Below are positions 35,265 through 46,759 of a stretch of DNA of 64,000 nucleotides, one piece after another. Origin of the DNA: Neurospora crassa OR74A (Eukaryota > Ascomycota > Sordariomycetes > Sordariales > Sordariaceae); the NCBI RefSeq assembly GCF_000182925.2, contig NC_026503.1:1302001-1366000 (forward strand). Direction: 5' to 3'. Positions within the stretch are counted from its first letter, which is position 1, and every line of letters begins with the position of its first letter. The position numbers were made by a program, and so were the translations under genes. Under the pieces are notes generated by a model. It was not told the origin of the DNA and did not search any database. It saw nothing but the letters and a program-made list of their open reading frames with translations.

Positions 35265-35314
35265 TTGACCGAACTAAACTGGAAGTTGCCGGTTCGAGTC
35301 CGGTGCGGAACACC
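35265..35314 (+). pseudogene. tRNA 3' half (remnant)
   Basis: The T-arm GCCGG-TTCGAGT-CCGGT (B box GGTTCGAGTCC) is followed by GCGGAAC and then a run of about 13 T, a Pol III terminator. No matching 5' acceptor strand (GTTCCGC) or A box lies within 100 bp upstream, where the chromovirus fragment ends. It reads as a tRNA gene truncated at its 5' side; the amino acid cannot be assigned. Confidence 0.5.
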
Positions 35315-36546
35315 TTTTTTTTTTTTTCCCCTTGTCTTCTATTCCTTTCTCTCCTCGGTTTTATGTTTTCGGTGAGATTTTCTCGAAATATGGCATGTTG
35401 ATTGTAGTTGTGTGAAATGGGAATGACATCTTCTGTTACAGTAGTTTGGGCCACCCCCTTAATATCAACCCTAACCCTTGGTTGACATGGAAATGGCACT
35501 GAATGATGGAAGGTGGGAACGACGACGGTCGACTCCATGGCAGGTATCAACCACTTGAACGTCATGAAATATGTACAAGGTCTGCAGGTAACATCCGGTT
35601 TGTGATTCAAACGAGGTGCCCCATGTGGATTTGCGATTGGTAAGTGTTGGATGAAGATAGGCTTGGCGATTTTTGTATGCATATAGCATGTAAGTGAGGG
35701 CAGTCTCGAGGATGAGGCATAAGGATCTTGCAGGTATGATGAGGAGCGGGTCTGAGGGTAGATACGGGTGCCGATGCCAGTATCTTTTTGTGGGTGATGC
35801 GATCCCCTTGTTGGTAGGCGGGCGATTTCTGTAAACTGTGACAGGTTTTTGCGGTTGTCATAGTCGGCAAACCTAGGTATGATGTACGCCCTGAGTCTTC
35901 GGTGTGTGTTCCACTGCCGACCGATGTAGACAAGGGGCGTGGCGTCTGCTTTTTGGATGATTAAGAGGTATAACGAGAAAGCAGGTTCGTCCTGATGGGA
36001 ATACTCAGGATGAACCCGCTTAAGAAGGGTCCACGAAAGGAACGGAGCGGACCGTTATGATGGAATTACCTACATATCGGTGCACTATGAGTAGAGGTAC
36101 CTACCTACTTCCGTAGCTCAATATCAGGAAAGAATAACTACAGGAATACACCTACCCCTGTGTTTCAACAGATTGTAGTGGCAGGCACTTTGTATGTGGT
36201 CCGGCCCTGCCACCGTAGGACAATTTTCACGAGCTCTTACAAAATGGTCCTTCTCTCCCCATTCACATTTTGGTATTCTTTCTCTCTTTTCTTGACACAC
36301 ACCTATATCATCTCGACAACGTGTCAAGCCGACCAGACATCACGCATTCTTCATTCATAGTTTAAGGTACCTGCTTGGCTTCTAGCTGACCACTTGCTCA
36401 TCACTTGCTTGGTTATTTCAACGCTTCTTCATTAGCAACAAACACCAAGCTACCTTACCTACCAACTACCATCCCATCCTCTAACCACCATCCACTTTTC
36501 GTCTCATTTTCTTTCATCCCATTATTTTCATTTATCCTTTCACACG
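35315..36546. other. Intergenic
   Basis: No supported gene. A minus-strand frame whose last residues read FRTGLEPATSSL is a chance translation through the tRNA remnant. Short direct TACCTACC-type motifs occur near 36070-36110. Confidence 0.55.
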
Positions 36547-37329
36547 ATGTCCGAGTGCGCTGTCCTCACAACACTCCTGGCAGCCTTGGCCCACAAAGTC
36601 CTCCTCGCGTTGATCTAGTTGGTGGTGTTCTCCATCAACGTGTTCTTCGTGTTCTCGTGGGGCAGGAAGAATTTCTGGCTGTTGTAAGTCTACTTCATGT
36701 TTCAATTCATTTTTGTTCCTTTCCCTTCTTATCTCCTCCCCAGCTTACACCTTGTCCTCTGGGCACCTATCCATATCACCGCGAAGATTAGCTAAACGTA
36801 ATATCCGTGAACAGACTAGAACGGACCCAGATTCCAGTCCGCCCCATGCGGTCCCACTCAAGCCCCAGAAAGGGCACAAGCGTCGTCCGCGGCGCCTACA
36901 ACAACCACCACGACGGGAACGTCAGTCACTTCGGCTGCGAGGCCTCTTGGAGTACGTAAACTCCAATCATCCGCTGGGGCCCCTCTGCCTGGATTGAAGG
37001 GCTAGAACAACTCGCGTCGTTCCGTCGGCTGCAAAAGACAACAACTGTTCAATATGACACCTCAAATGTCCAACTTCACAATTGGGTCTCAGTCGTCATT
37101 GGTTGGTGTTTACTTGGGATTCTATGGTTCTGGCACCGGTCAGAAGCCATCTGAATCCATTGCAACAGCAAAATTGACAAAGTCACCAAAGTCCCCCCAA
37201 TTACCCGACGCACTCGGATCACCACAATCTATGTGGCCTCAAATTTTGTTGTCGCAGTATGGCCTTTGGAGATAATCTGCTACATTGTTTGGAAATACAT
37301 TCTCACATCCAAAAAGGAAAACAACATAT
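36547..37329 (+). pseudogene. Doubtful membrane-protein gene or pseudogene
   Basis: Pieces with coding look occur in order but do not form one open frame. Around 36619-36685 a frame reads VVVFSINVFFVFSWGRKNFW, followed by a good donor (GTAAGT) and acceptor (CCCCAG at about 36744), after which LHLVLWAPIHITAK continues. Further on, one frame reads HNWVSVVIGWCLLGILWFWH and, past an in-frame TGA at about 37149, TIYVASNFVVAVWPLEIICY, ending in TGA at 37327-37329. Three or more predicted membrane helices suggest a small integral membrane protein. In-frame stops could be RIP damage or could lie in introns I cannot place. A competing frame (37054-37275) exists. Low confidence. Confidence 0.3.
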
Positions 37330-38035
37330 TAAGCGAATGATAGCAACCTGTGGAGCGCCGCAAAGGGAGGAACGGTAGATACCGTGACGTGGGAAACGAA
37401 ACTGACAACAAAGGAAACGAGACGGACATCAACTGTATTGTTCGAGACGGTGACTGATACAAGGACGACAAAATAGATGGGATGAAGAAGAGGATAGGAT
37501 AGATGAGGGAACTTTTTTTCTTTTTCATCCGATGTACATACTCATTGAATGGTGGCGGGGGAATCGACATGGAGCAGACCACGGCAGGCTTTGGATAAAC
37601 TGGGGTTTTCAACATACAGTATCCATACCAAGAGAACAAAAAAAAAGGCAGAAAAGGGGGGATTTATTCTTCATGACTCTGACAGAACTCTGACCTTTTC
37701 ACTAACTCGGGGCAATACATGACTTTGCAGCTGTATGACGGCTGAATGGACTTTTTTCAAGAAGCATGAGCGAGTTCCCTGGATAACTTTTCCCTCCATG
37801 CTTTATGACAGAAAAACCGACTGACCAAATAGGCCCGCAGGATACGCAGAGAAACTGCCACGTGATACGTTAACCGACAAGTTAGGTTTGCCCATGGTTT
37901 GTCCATGGCATCTCACAACTGAACTCTACCCTATGATGGGCTTTGTACACATGCGGCTTTTCTCGAGGGTGCCAATCTCGGTAACCACAACCCGGACTCA
38001 GCTGGGATGACGGAGGATACATCACCCTCTCAAGA
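37330..38035. other. Intergenic, left flank of Copia element
   Basis: About 700 bp of ordinary base composition, ending at the target duplication TATAA (38036-38040). No gene is seen. Confidence 0.6.
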
Positions 38036-38040
38036 TATAA

Positions 38041-38213
38041 TGTGAGACCATCGAGATCAAGCGGTTGGATACGATTGATTGAGTGCTATGGAGGAGAAAG
38101 AGGGAGACTAGCAAAGTCTGGAAGGCTAGATATAGTGCGGTCTAGGCAGGGCACAGAGTGGGGTCTGGGCCCAGTGAATGCTGTGCTCAGTAAATGCTAG
38201 AGACCTACCAATA
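38041..38213 (-). repeat. Copia LTR (left; 3' LTR of element)
   Basis: 173 bp, beginning TGTGAGACC, aligned end to end with the copy at 43908-44080; about 18 differences, all transitions. Less AT-rich than the interior. Confidence 0.9.
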
Positions 38214-41200
38214 TACCCCTATAGATTGGAAGACTGCTAAAGAGTATCTAAACTTCTGTATACTATTTATATTATTATATCTTTTATAGTGTTAACGATA
38301 TTTCAAGCCTAAGGAACCTTCTTTTGGACTATATTTATTAATTTAATAAATTTAGTGTGCTTATTTAGTTTTAACGGCTTTGTTAGACCGTTAATTAGCA
38401 TTTCGTTACCCGGTAAATGTTTAATTGTAAATGCCTTCCTATTTATTACCTTTTGAATTAATTATTTATATTGTATATCGATATATTGATTTCTAGTTGG
38501 CAAGTTGGGGTTGAGAATCCGGTCTTTAGCGTTGTTGCTGTCTATATAAAGGATCCTATTGATTTTGTAAAATCCTAGATTTACGTTTAAATTATTAAGT
38601 ATGCTACTAACCTAGTCGAGAGCCTTGGCCGTTGGAATTAGATTGGTAAATTCTACTTCTATTGTACTAGTTGTAATAAGATCCTGTTGTTTAGATTTCT
38701 AAAGGACGGGGCTATAAGTAAAGAATATGATGTAGTTAGTTATACTCTTCCTTAAAGGAATATTGTCGATAAAGGAGGTGTTTGTATACGTGTGGAAGGA
38801 CGGGGCTATTGACGGCGAGAGTATACTACTTAGTTTAATATTTAAATTGGGGTATTTAGATAAATATTGCTATAAATGCTTTATAATAACGAAGTGATGG
38901 TTAGTGGGCTTTTTAATACCTTTTAAGAGTTTATTAATAGTAAAGGCGATATTTAGCCGGGTATTTATTGAAATCTAATTTAGGGAGTTAGTTTTCTTAG
39001 GGTAAGATTTGGCTTCCTTTAGTAATATATTGTTACCCCTATAGATTTTATAGTTTAGTAGCTATAGTATTTTAATGCTATAGAATTTACTATTATTAAA
39101 TTTAATAATAACTAATTTAGTATATTGTTATTAGGATATAAAGATTATACGAGTTTAGCGGTCCTTTACGATATTGTAGCTTAGGAATGTACGTACTTAT
39201 TCTAGTTCTTTGAGTTTAAAATAGTTAGCGAGCTAGTCTTTAATTTGGTTAATAATAGTTATAGTCGGCGCGGTAATAAGGAGGTCGTTAATGTATAGAA
39301 TTAATAGTATATTCAACGCTTTATTAGTAAGTAAGTAGGAATTTATAGAGATTAGTATAAATTTAGTTTCTTTAAATATTGGGATAAAGGTATTAAACTA
39401 ATAAAGTGGGGAACGTTTAAAATTGTAAAGTGCCTTAGTAAGTTGGTATACTATATTTTCTTTGCTATAATTGGGTATAGCCTTTTTAAGTATTGTCGGT
39501 TGTTTAATATAGTACTAGGTATTATTGGGAATAGAGGTATTTAAAAAAGCGGTATTGAAATTGAATTAGTAGTACTCGTAGTTGTTTATAGTTATAATTA
39601 TTAAAAATAGTCTAATATTAATAGAGTGTACTATTACTATATAGATTTCTTGTACTGCCCAATTGCCTTATTCGAAATTACTATAAATTACCTATTTAGC
39701 TCTAGCTTTCTAATTTTTAGTATCGATATTATACTTCTTATTATATACCTATTTTTTAGGTAGAACCTTTATATTTGGAGATTTAAGGATTAAGGTATAA
39801 ATTCCCCTATCTTTAAGTGCCTTGATTTATTTCTTTATTACTATTAATTAATGTAATTCAAAATTAATTTACTTATATATTACTTAATAATTCTTAGAAA
39901 TAAAACGTTAAATTTTACTAGCGGCGATAGTTATTATATTATAATTAATTTTAATAGTAGTAAGGTAGTAGATAGGTATATATTTAATTAAATATCCCTT
40001 TACTATACTATAGAAGTTGTTAGGTAAGTCTATTAAATTTTAAATAATATTACTATTACTATTTTTTACCCTTTAAATACTATATTTAAAATTTGCTAAT
40101 TTAGTTATAGTATAATAAGGTCTACCTTTATTTACTTCTATATTTAATTGTAGACTAAATTTAGAGGGTTGGCTTCTTTATTTTAGCTATACTTATATAG
40201 ATTATTAATTTGTAAAGTCTAGCGGAATTATTGTAAGGTCCGAATTCGAGATTGGAGGGCCTAAATTCGGGTTCGGAGGGTCCGAATTTAGGATAGTTTA
40301 TTGCGAATTTAAGGTTTATTACTCTTAGTTATTTAATTAAAGTTGTAATTTATTAACCTGCGATGCTAATGATAGGGTATATTATTGTGTTCTAGTAGGG
40401 TTTAGTATACCTATTAGTGGTAATTGAATTGTTAAAATTGGTTGTTAAAGATTATTGGGTAGTGGGGTACTTAGAGTAGTGTATATAGTTAGTTTATTAG
40501 AATCGTGTTAGTTGTATTGATTATAGGGTATGGGATTTTCTTTATTAAGATCTTTAAGATTAAGAAGGTCGTTATTATACTTAATAGTCTCTTTAATTAG
40601 CGAATTTAATGGTTGATACTATAGCGGATTTGGCGATAAGCGCGCTAGTGAGGTTTTTAGAGCCGGAGTTGGGGTTAGTAACGGTAATACTAGTAGTATT
40701 ATATTAATTGGAGTATTTGGGGGAGTTATTGTGGTTATTAAAGTAGATGAGTTGATTGGAGCGGTTATGGTAGTTAATGCGGTTGTAGTTATTAGAGTAA
40801 TTGAGGGTGTTAGTATAACTTCTAGCGATAAAGGTAGTATAATTATTGTTTCTTATATCTTTTTAATTTTCTATTGTTGGGGTAATTTGATTACTTTCTA
40901 TAAATATAGTTATAGAATCGTACTATCTACTTTAACCTAGATTTGGTAGTTGTTGTTTATTACTTTATTAATTTTATTGATTATTTGGTTTGAAAAGATA
41001 ATATAATATTTAATAACGTTGTTGTTATTACTATGGATTGGATCTTTATAATTGATTGGGTCTTTTTTAAGGAAGGTTATTGCGTTGGTTTTAACGATTT
41101 TGCTAGTATAGGGATTTTAAATAAATACGATACGATTGTAAATATTATTAAAATTAATGAAATAACCCTTTTAAGCTCTAGTACGAAATTTATCGCTTTG

Positions 41201-43907
41201 TGGTCGCTTTTTTAGTTTAATAAAATAATAAACTGTATAGAAGTAAGACCTTAAGTGTTTGAGATATGGCTTTTTAATTTCGTTTGGGAAGTTGGCCGCT
41301 TTAGTGAATAATTTTTATAAATTCCGTCCGTTATAAGCCTTTAAAGGTAGAAGGTTAAATACTTTAACGATGTAGTTAATAATAAAGGGCTATAGATATT
41401 CTAGGATATTAAAATTTATTATTAAAGCTTTAGTGCGTTGTATAATAATAGTATTAGTTCTTTTGATTTTGCTTTGTATTTATAGGGTATAGGGTATTAA
41501 TTTTAGAAGCTCAATACCTTCTATACGTACCCAATCGACGATTTTGCTATATTGAAATTCCTTAGTGCTAAAGTTAAACTTTAGACCGTCGTTAAGATTA
41601 AATGCTCTAATTTTGAGCCTACCGCTTTAAAGCTTAGCCTATTTCTTAAATTCTTTAATTTGAATGAAGGCGTTACCCTTATTAATTATAAACCTTATTT
41701 AGTAGAAATTAGTAATTTAATTAATAAAGTAGATTATATACTAATATCCTTTATAGTTAAGTAAAGTATAGGAAATAATATCGATGTAGATATATGTTAA
41801 TGGTTGAGTCGTGACTTTATTAGCGATTTTGGGGATTATATTGTAAGCCTTAGTTTTAACGTATGCTTTATAGAAGTAGTTTTGGGTATTGCTTAATTTA
41901 ATACCGGCTGCTTTATAAACTTTAAGGATTTAGTCTTTGCTTGTATATATAAGGCGATGGTATATTGTTAAGTAATTGATTGAAATTATTATAGTATAGC
42001 GAATGTTTTAGGGAAAGTTTGGTTGAGTGTATATTAGTAGGATTGGAAGGTTATTGATTTATTTGTATTGAATTATAATTTTATTGTACGCTAATATTTA
42101 GTTGGACTTTATATTCTAAATTATATTGTTATTAAGAAGACTTCTTATGGTTAATAGATTTGCTAAGGTAGAGGGACTATAGATGTAGTCCTTAATTTTA
42201 ACTTTAATAATTATATTATTTAAAGTAGCTATAGTTAATTTAATAGTGTTAATATAGTAAGTATAAATTGAGGTCTTATTGTTAATTATATAGACCGATA
42301 GATGTAGAAGTAGTTGTATATTTATAAATTATTTAAGGTGGTTGAAGATATTGTTTGCGTAATTAGAGTTGTAAATAATTAGATTTCGAATATTGTTTGG
42401 TTGTTGAAATTAATATTGCCTTAGAGTCTATTGGGCTTTAATTAAATTACTATAGGTATATTGGAGTTGAAGTTAATAAGAATAATCGATTAATTAATTA
42501 TCCTAATTATAGTTAATACGCTTAATAGTATTAGTTAGGGGCTCTAATAAAAATCTATACTACTACTTATACCTAATATGCTTATAAATATTCTACCTCT
42601 ATATAATAAGGTAGAATTAGTAGTAATAGTAGGAGTAGTGAGATTAGTAGAAGCGTTATTAGCGAGGGTACTAGTACTAGCGTTAACTACCTTCTTAACT
42701 ATAATCTCCTTCTTAGGCTTCTAAGTATTAGGCGCCTTCTTAGGGAAGTAGACTTAGTAGGTATCTACCTTCTTACTAATGTAATAACTATAGGAAATGT
42801 GCTTCTAAGTAGGGTAGATCTTCTTATTGTAATTGGTATAGTCGATTCGTTTATTATCATTTTTCTTCTTATTTGTAAAGCTACTATTATTATTGTTTTT
42901 ACTAGTATTGCTATTATTATTAGTTAATTTCTAGATATTAATATTAATACTAGTTCGGGATTTAATATTGCTAATATTACTAAATTTCGATAGGAAAGTG
43001 CCGATATCTAGTTCTTTAGCTTCTAAGGCGGCTGCCTAGTATTTAGTATTAATAGGGTAGGTTATTTTTACGGTATTATAAAAAAAGGTAATTTCGAAGT
43101 TATTGTCGATTGTAAACTTTGTATCCTTAATATACTTACGTAGTAAAGTATAATAAGTAAGGAAAGAAGCTATAGTGTTAAAGTTAGTACGTTTAATAGT
43201 TAGGTATTTAGTAAGAATTTTGCTACGAGTTTCGTTAGTAATATAGGCGATGTATAATTGAATAAGATTATACGTAACTTTAGGGTTTCTACCGGTTTTA
43301 TCTTAACTATTAATATTTAAGGTAGTAATAATGTTGGTATTTTTGAGGGTAGAGAGTAGAATTTTATTAGCGTTGGTACGTTTAGTTTACTAAGTATTAT
43401 ACTTCTCGGGTTTAATTGCTTTATTAAGCTCTAGGACTATCTCGAAGATATAGTTAGCGAATTAGAAATAATTGAGTTCGGTTATAAATCCCTATTGTTA
43501 ATCGGTAATATTTTAATCGCTGAAAAGGGGAATTAGTAACGAATTGGTAATTATTGTAGGTATAGGAGGATTTAATATATTAAGAAGAAGAAAGTTGGTA
43601 GTCGTTAAACTAGCTATTAATTAATTTAATTAATTCGATAATAGAATTATTTAAATTATTTAATTTAATAATAAATAAACCGATAATTAATTTAAAGGAG
43701 GGGTCGCTATACAATAAGTATTAGCGAGAATCTTTATATAGCGAGGCTAGCTTGTAGGCGAGCGGGCGAATCGTCAAGTCGACGAAGGTTGCATTACTTC
43801 TTTTAACCCGGTATTGTAGCGCCTTATTAAAGTTAGTAATACGCTTAATAATACGCTTATTGCTTATTAAATACGATTATAGGGAAGGTTAGAGAGGGCT
43901 TATAACT

Positions 43908-44080
43908 TGTAAGACTATTGAAATTAAGCGGTTGGATACAATTAATTGAGTGCTATAGAGGAGAAAGAGGGAGACTAGTAAAATCTGGAAGGCTAGATAT
44001 GGTGCGGTCTAGGCAGGGCACAGAGTGGGGTCTGGGCCTAGTGAATACTGTGCTTAGTGAATGCCAGAGACCCACCAACA
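43908..44080 (-). repeat. Copia LTR (right; 5' LTR of element)
   Basis: 173 bp, starting TGTAAGAC and ending CCACCAACA, followed directly by the TATAA target duplication. Confidence 0.9.
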
Positions 44081-44085
44081 TATAA

Positions 44086-44405
44086 TTAGTCAGGTCTTCG
44101 TGATCCGGCACGCCAGTGAATCAAACACGCATCGCAGTTGCATTGCATAGTGCCGGTAATTCTCTGACCAATGTATTTCAATCAAGTTCAAGGCAGTTGC
44201 ACCTACAGGGCCGTGCTCACGCCCAGTCACATACAAATACTTATCCTTTGGGAGTCCAAGAAAACTCATCCTTTTCTTTTCTTTCCATCATAACACTGCA
44301 TGGTTTTTTTTTAAAGACTACCCGCAGTACCATCCAAAGTCACCTATCTCCCAATACACACAAACACCCCTACATTTCGAAATAACAACCACGCAAGAAG
44401 CCAGA
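44086..44405. other. Right flank of Copia element
   Basis: About 320 bp, pyrimidine- and CA-rich toward the small gene that follows; possibly its leader. Confidence 0.5.
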
Positions 44406-44767
44406 ATGACACAAAGACGAAATTGTTCGCGGCCGTCATCGGTAAAGGTGAGCACTCCCAGGACATTTCCCCATGCCTCCTATCCCTACCGCCATCACGC
44501 CGTCTAGATCCCAGTCTTACTTATATCCGTGAATAGGCGGCCAAGAGCACTTTTACTTCTACGTCCAATTCAGCCACGCCACCGCAAACCCGGAAAAGTG
44601 AAGCAACGGCGGCGCCCTCAGCGACCACAACTACAACGATCACGACAACGAGCACGACGACAACAACATCGGCTGCGTCCTCCTCGACCGGTGCATTTCT
44701 AGACCAAAGGGGCGACGCCCTTTTGGGGTTAGCTGAGGAACCTCTTCCCAAGTTGGAGGCTACCTAA
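44406..44767 (+). CDS. Small Thr/Ser-rich hypothetical protein
   Basis: A possible two-exon gene (44406-44447, 44537-44767) of 90 residues joined at GTGAGC...TAG in phase 0. The product starts MTQRRNCSRPSSVK and is mainly Thr/Ser/Ala, ending FLDQRGDALLGLAEEPLPKLEAT. No signal peptide or domain. The intron end (TATCCGTGAATAG) resembles sequence at 36812-36822 left of the Copia element, and the Thr-rich DNA is also roughly similar, so the two may be related duplicates. Not recognised; may be a fragment. Confidence 0.35.
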
Positions 44768-45470
44768 ACGAGCGGCGGATGGATGAGTACTATGAGAGGC
44801 TGGAGTGTGCAGGCTACCTATAGGTATGCAGTCCTTGTAAGTGTCTTGTTCTTTGAAGGTTTGAAAGGGGTAGCTAGGTCAAGAGGTGCTAACCAACGGC
44901 TTGAAGCCCCCTTGTTCTGGCCGCGCGCGAGCTTTGTACAGTAGGTCCAAAACGCCCAGAACAACTGCTTGTCTCGCTCGATTGATCGGGAGTAACGACA
45001 AGGATAATGATCGGTGAAGCGGCGTGCAGCATGGGATACATGGAACTTAGGAAGATAGGTGGGAAGGTTTTTATAGACGAGAGGGAGGGGGAGACGCCTC
45101 CGGGAAGGACAGCACTGGAGGGCCGAGAGCTGGCATTTAGTTGTTTCTGGTTATTTTTTTCTTGTCCTTGTTTTCTCTCCATGGAATTCTCGTAAAGATC
45201 TGACCTCATATGGGCTCTTGCATGTTCGGCTAAGGCGTTGACTGATATTGCTAGCACCGAAGCAGTCAGATCAATTGATCAGCACAACCCACGAGAGTTG
45301 CTTGACAACATTGCCCGCTTGAAATATAGTTGCCCCATATGCGGACTCTTCAGCTGCCTCTTCCAATCTCGCTGCTAACAGCTTCACTGGCACTGGACAA
45401 CGAGTTGTTGTAGGCTACGCTAGCTTCGACATTAGATCAACTACAAATATAAATCCTGCATTCATTGAAC
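44768..45470. other. Intergenic
   Basis: A minus-strand frame at 44889-45257 has no domain and no good start context. Nothing else is seen. Confidence 0.5.
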
Positions 45471-45881
45471 CTAATAGGACCAGTCGAGCGATTGACTTAA
45501 TTCCAATAGGGCGCACCACCCAAACAAATAATCCCGGTAGACACGGGACATATACTTGTGTAACTCGGTTGCTGGAGATGGACAGTCAATTCGAGGGGAA
45601 GAATACCAGATATTGCTCCCGAAGCCAAACTGGCTGTAAAATCTATGCTCATCAACCAGGGAATTTTCAAGACGGGAGTCGACCTTGAGTTGGATCTGGC
45701 GGGCTTTTCCAGACACAACACTAGGCATTTGAGAGTTGGGACAGAATGAAGGTAGCAAGTCAATCATCAATTCAGTGCTGGATAACAATCCGAACACAAA
45801 ATCTCGCTCGGTGAAAATGTCATGTTCAATAATATGATGAATCTGTGTGACAGATCCGTCACCAGTGGAAGGAATGGCCAT
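45471..45881 (-). CDS. Hypothetical protein or gene fragment
   Basis: A frame of about 136 residues from ATG 45881 (MAIPSTGDGSVTQIHHIIEH) to a stop at 45471. It has a balanced composition (FVFGLLSSTELMIDLLPS, YSQFGFGSNIWYSSPRIDC) that looks protein-like but matches no family I know. The frame stays open without ATG up to an A-tract at 45905, which may mark a truncated 5' end or an insertion junction. Uncertain. Confidence 0.25.
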   Translation of the reverse strand: MAIPSTGDGSVTQIHHIIEHDIFTERDFVFGLLSSTELMIDLLPSFCPNSQMPSVVSGKARQIQLKVDSRLENSLVDEHRFYSQFGFGSNIWYSSPRIDCPSPATELHKYMSRVYRDYLFGWCALLELSQSLDWSY

Positions 45882-45903
45882 CGCCTTATCCAGACTTCTC
45901 AAA

Positions 45904-45904
<1 letters not shown>

Positions 45905-45951
<47 letters not shown>
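45905..45951 (+). repeat. 47-nt poly-A tract
   Basis: An uninterrupted run of A, followed by short AGGATAGGAAAAA repeats. It is either a slippage-grown simple repeat or the tail of a retroposed sequence. Confidence 0.85.
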
Positions 45952-45955
<4 letters not shown>

Positions 45956-46759
45956 AGGAAAAAAGGATAGGAAAAAAGGGAAGAGGGGGGATCGACTCTT
46001 ATTAAAGACTTAACGGGTAGCAGCCTCATTCCAAGCGAGGTTTCCATCATCATTTTTTTTTCTCATTCATTCTTTTCCCCCCTTGGTGAAAGGGGAATGG
46101 GCGGAAGGCGCGGCGAGAGATCCATCCCTTCTAGCTCCACAGAAGGTACAACGAAAGGGCACTCCGAAATTTGAACGCAGTATTACACTTTCATATGCAA
46201 GAAAATGCATATGCAGGAAAGATCAAACGTGGTATTTTTCAAATGACGGTTTTTTTTGTTCAAGTTCTGATGCGCATGTGCTGTGCGCGGTAGGCCAAAA
46301 CACCGGAGTCATCCATCTGTACATGTATAGAAGTACCCAACTCACTAAGCGGGTGTTCGATTTGGTGGACAGGCCCCTTGTTGCGACATACCATGTCAAG
46401 AATTGAAGATCTGTAATTGATACAGGTAATCAATTTGCAAGTCAAGTTTTTCATCTTGACGGCTGTACTCACAATTTGCAAGAACAAGCTATAACGAGCA
46501 GTGGTCGGCCAGGATGGGGCCCGGAGTTCTTGCCAACGATTTACACTTTCCTCGTGCCACTATCCGCAATGAACAACTTTCTCAGTCAAACTTCGTCATG
46601 TAAGTAAGCATTGCGGCAATGACGAGCTAACGTGAAAGGGAAGCGGCCCATATGAGGGTAGCTGTTCTTTCCATTCCTGAAGGACAGCTAGGATAGAGTC
46701 ATCCCACTACGATAACTCTTTCCTCCGCTTCGCGTGAAAGCTTCGAGGATATCTTCCCC
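45952..46759. other. Intergenic upstream of kinase A
   Basis: About 800 bp. A frame at 46083-46406 has no recognisable domain. Probable promoter of the kinase pseudogene lies near the end. Confidence 0.5.

Larger units (their letters stand above)
38041..44080 (-). mobile_element. Copia-type LTR retrotransposon, RIP-inactivated fossil
   Basis: A whole-length Pseudoviridae (Copia) relic of about 6.04 kb, between 173-bp LTRs and flanked by a 5-bp TATAA duplication (38036-38040 and 44081-44085). The element's own direction is minus: gag-like sequence near 42.5-43.7 kb, integrase region near 41-42.4 kb, and reverse transcriptase/RNase H near 38.3-40.2 kb, where a relic of the LYVDDLLI box is recognisable. 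The interior is extremely AT-rich with TA-rich codons, typical of RIP. It is broken very many times over (dozens) and encodes nothing. The two LTRs differ only by transitions, so clock dating is invalid; insertion predates at least one round of RIP. Such tracts are usually heterochromatic and cytosine-methylated in Neurospora. Confidence 0.9.

Noticed and set aside
35254-35682. Minus-strand protein ending FRTGLEPATSSL
   Set aside because: The ending is a known type of chance translation through the 3' half of a tRNA. The rest has no domain.
40731-41215. Small frames inside the AT-rich tract
   Set aside because: Chance frames within the RIP-ruined Copia relic, read against its coding direction.
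38214-43907. AT-rich block as a centromere or mitochondrial insertion
   Set aside because: Paired LTRs, a target duplication and Copia reverse transcriptase remnants explain it as one RIP-mutated element.
45822-46013. Poly-Lys frame
   Set aside because: Produced by the 47-nt A tract.
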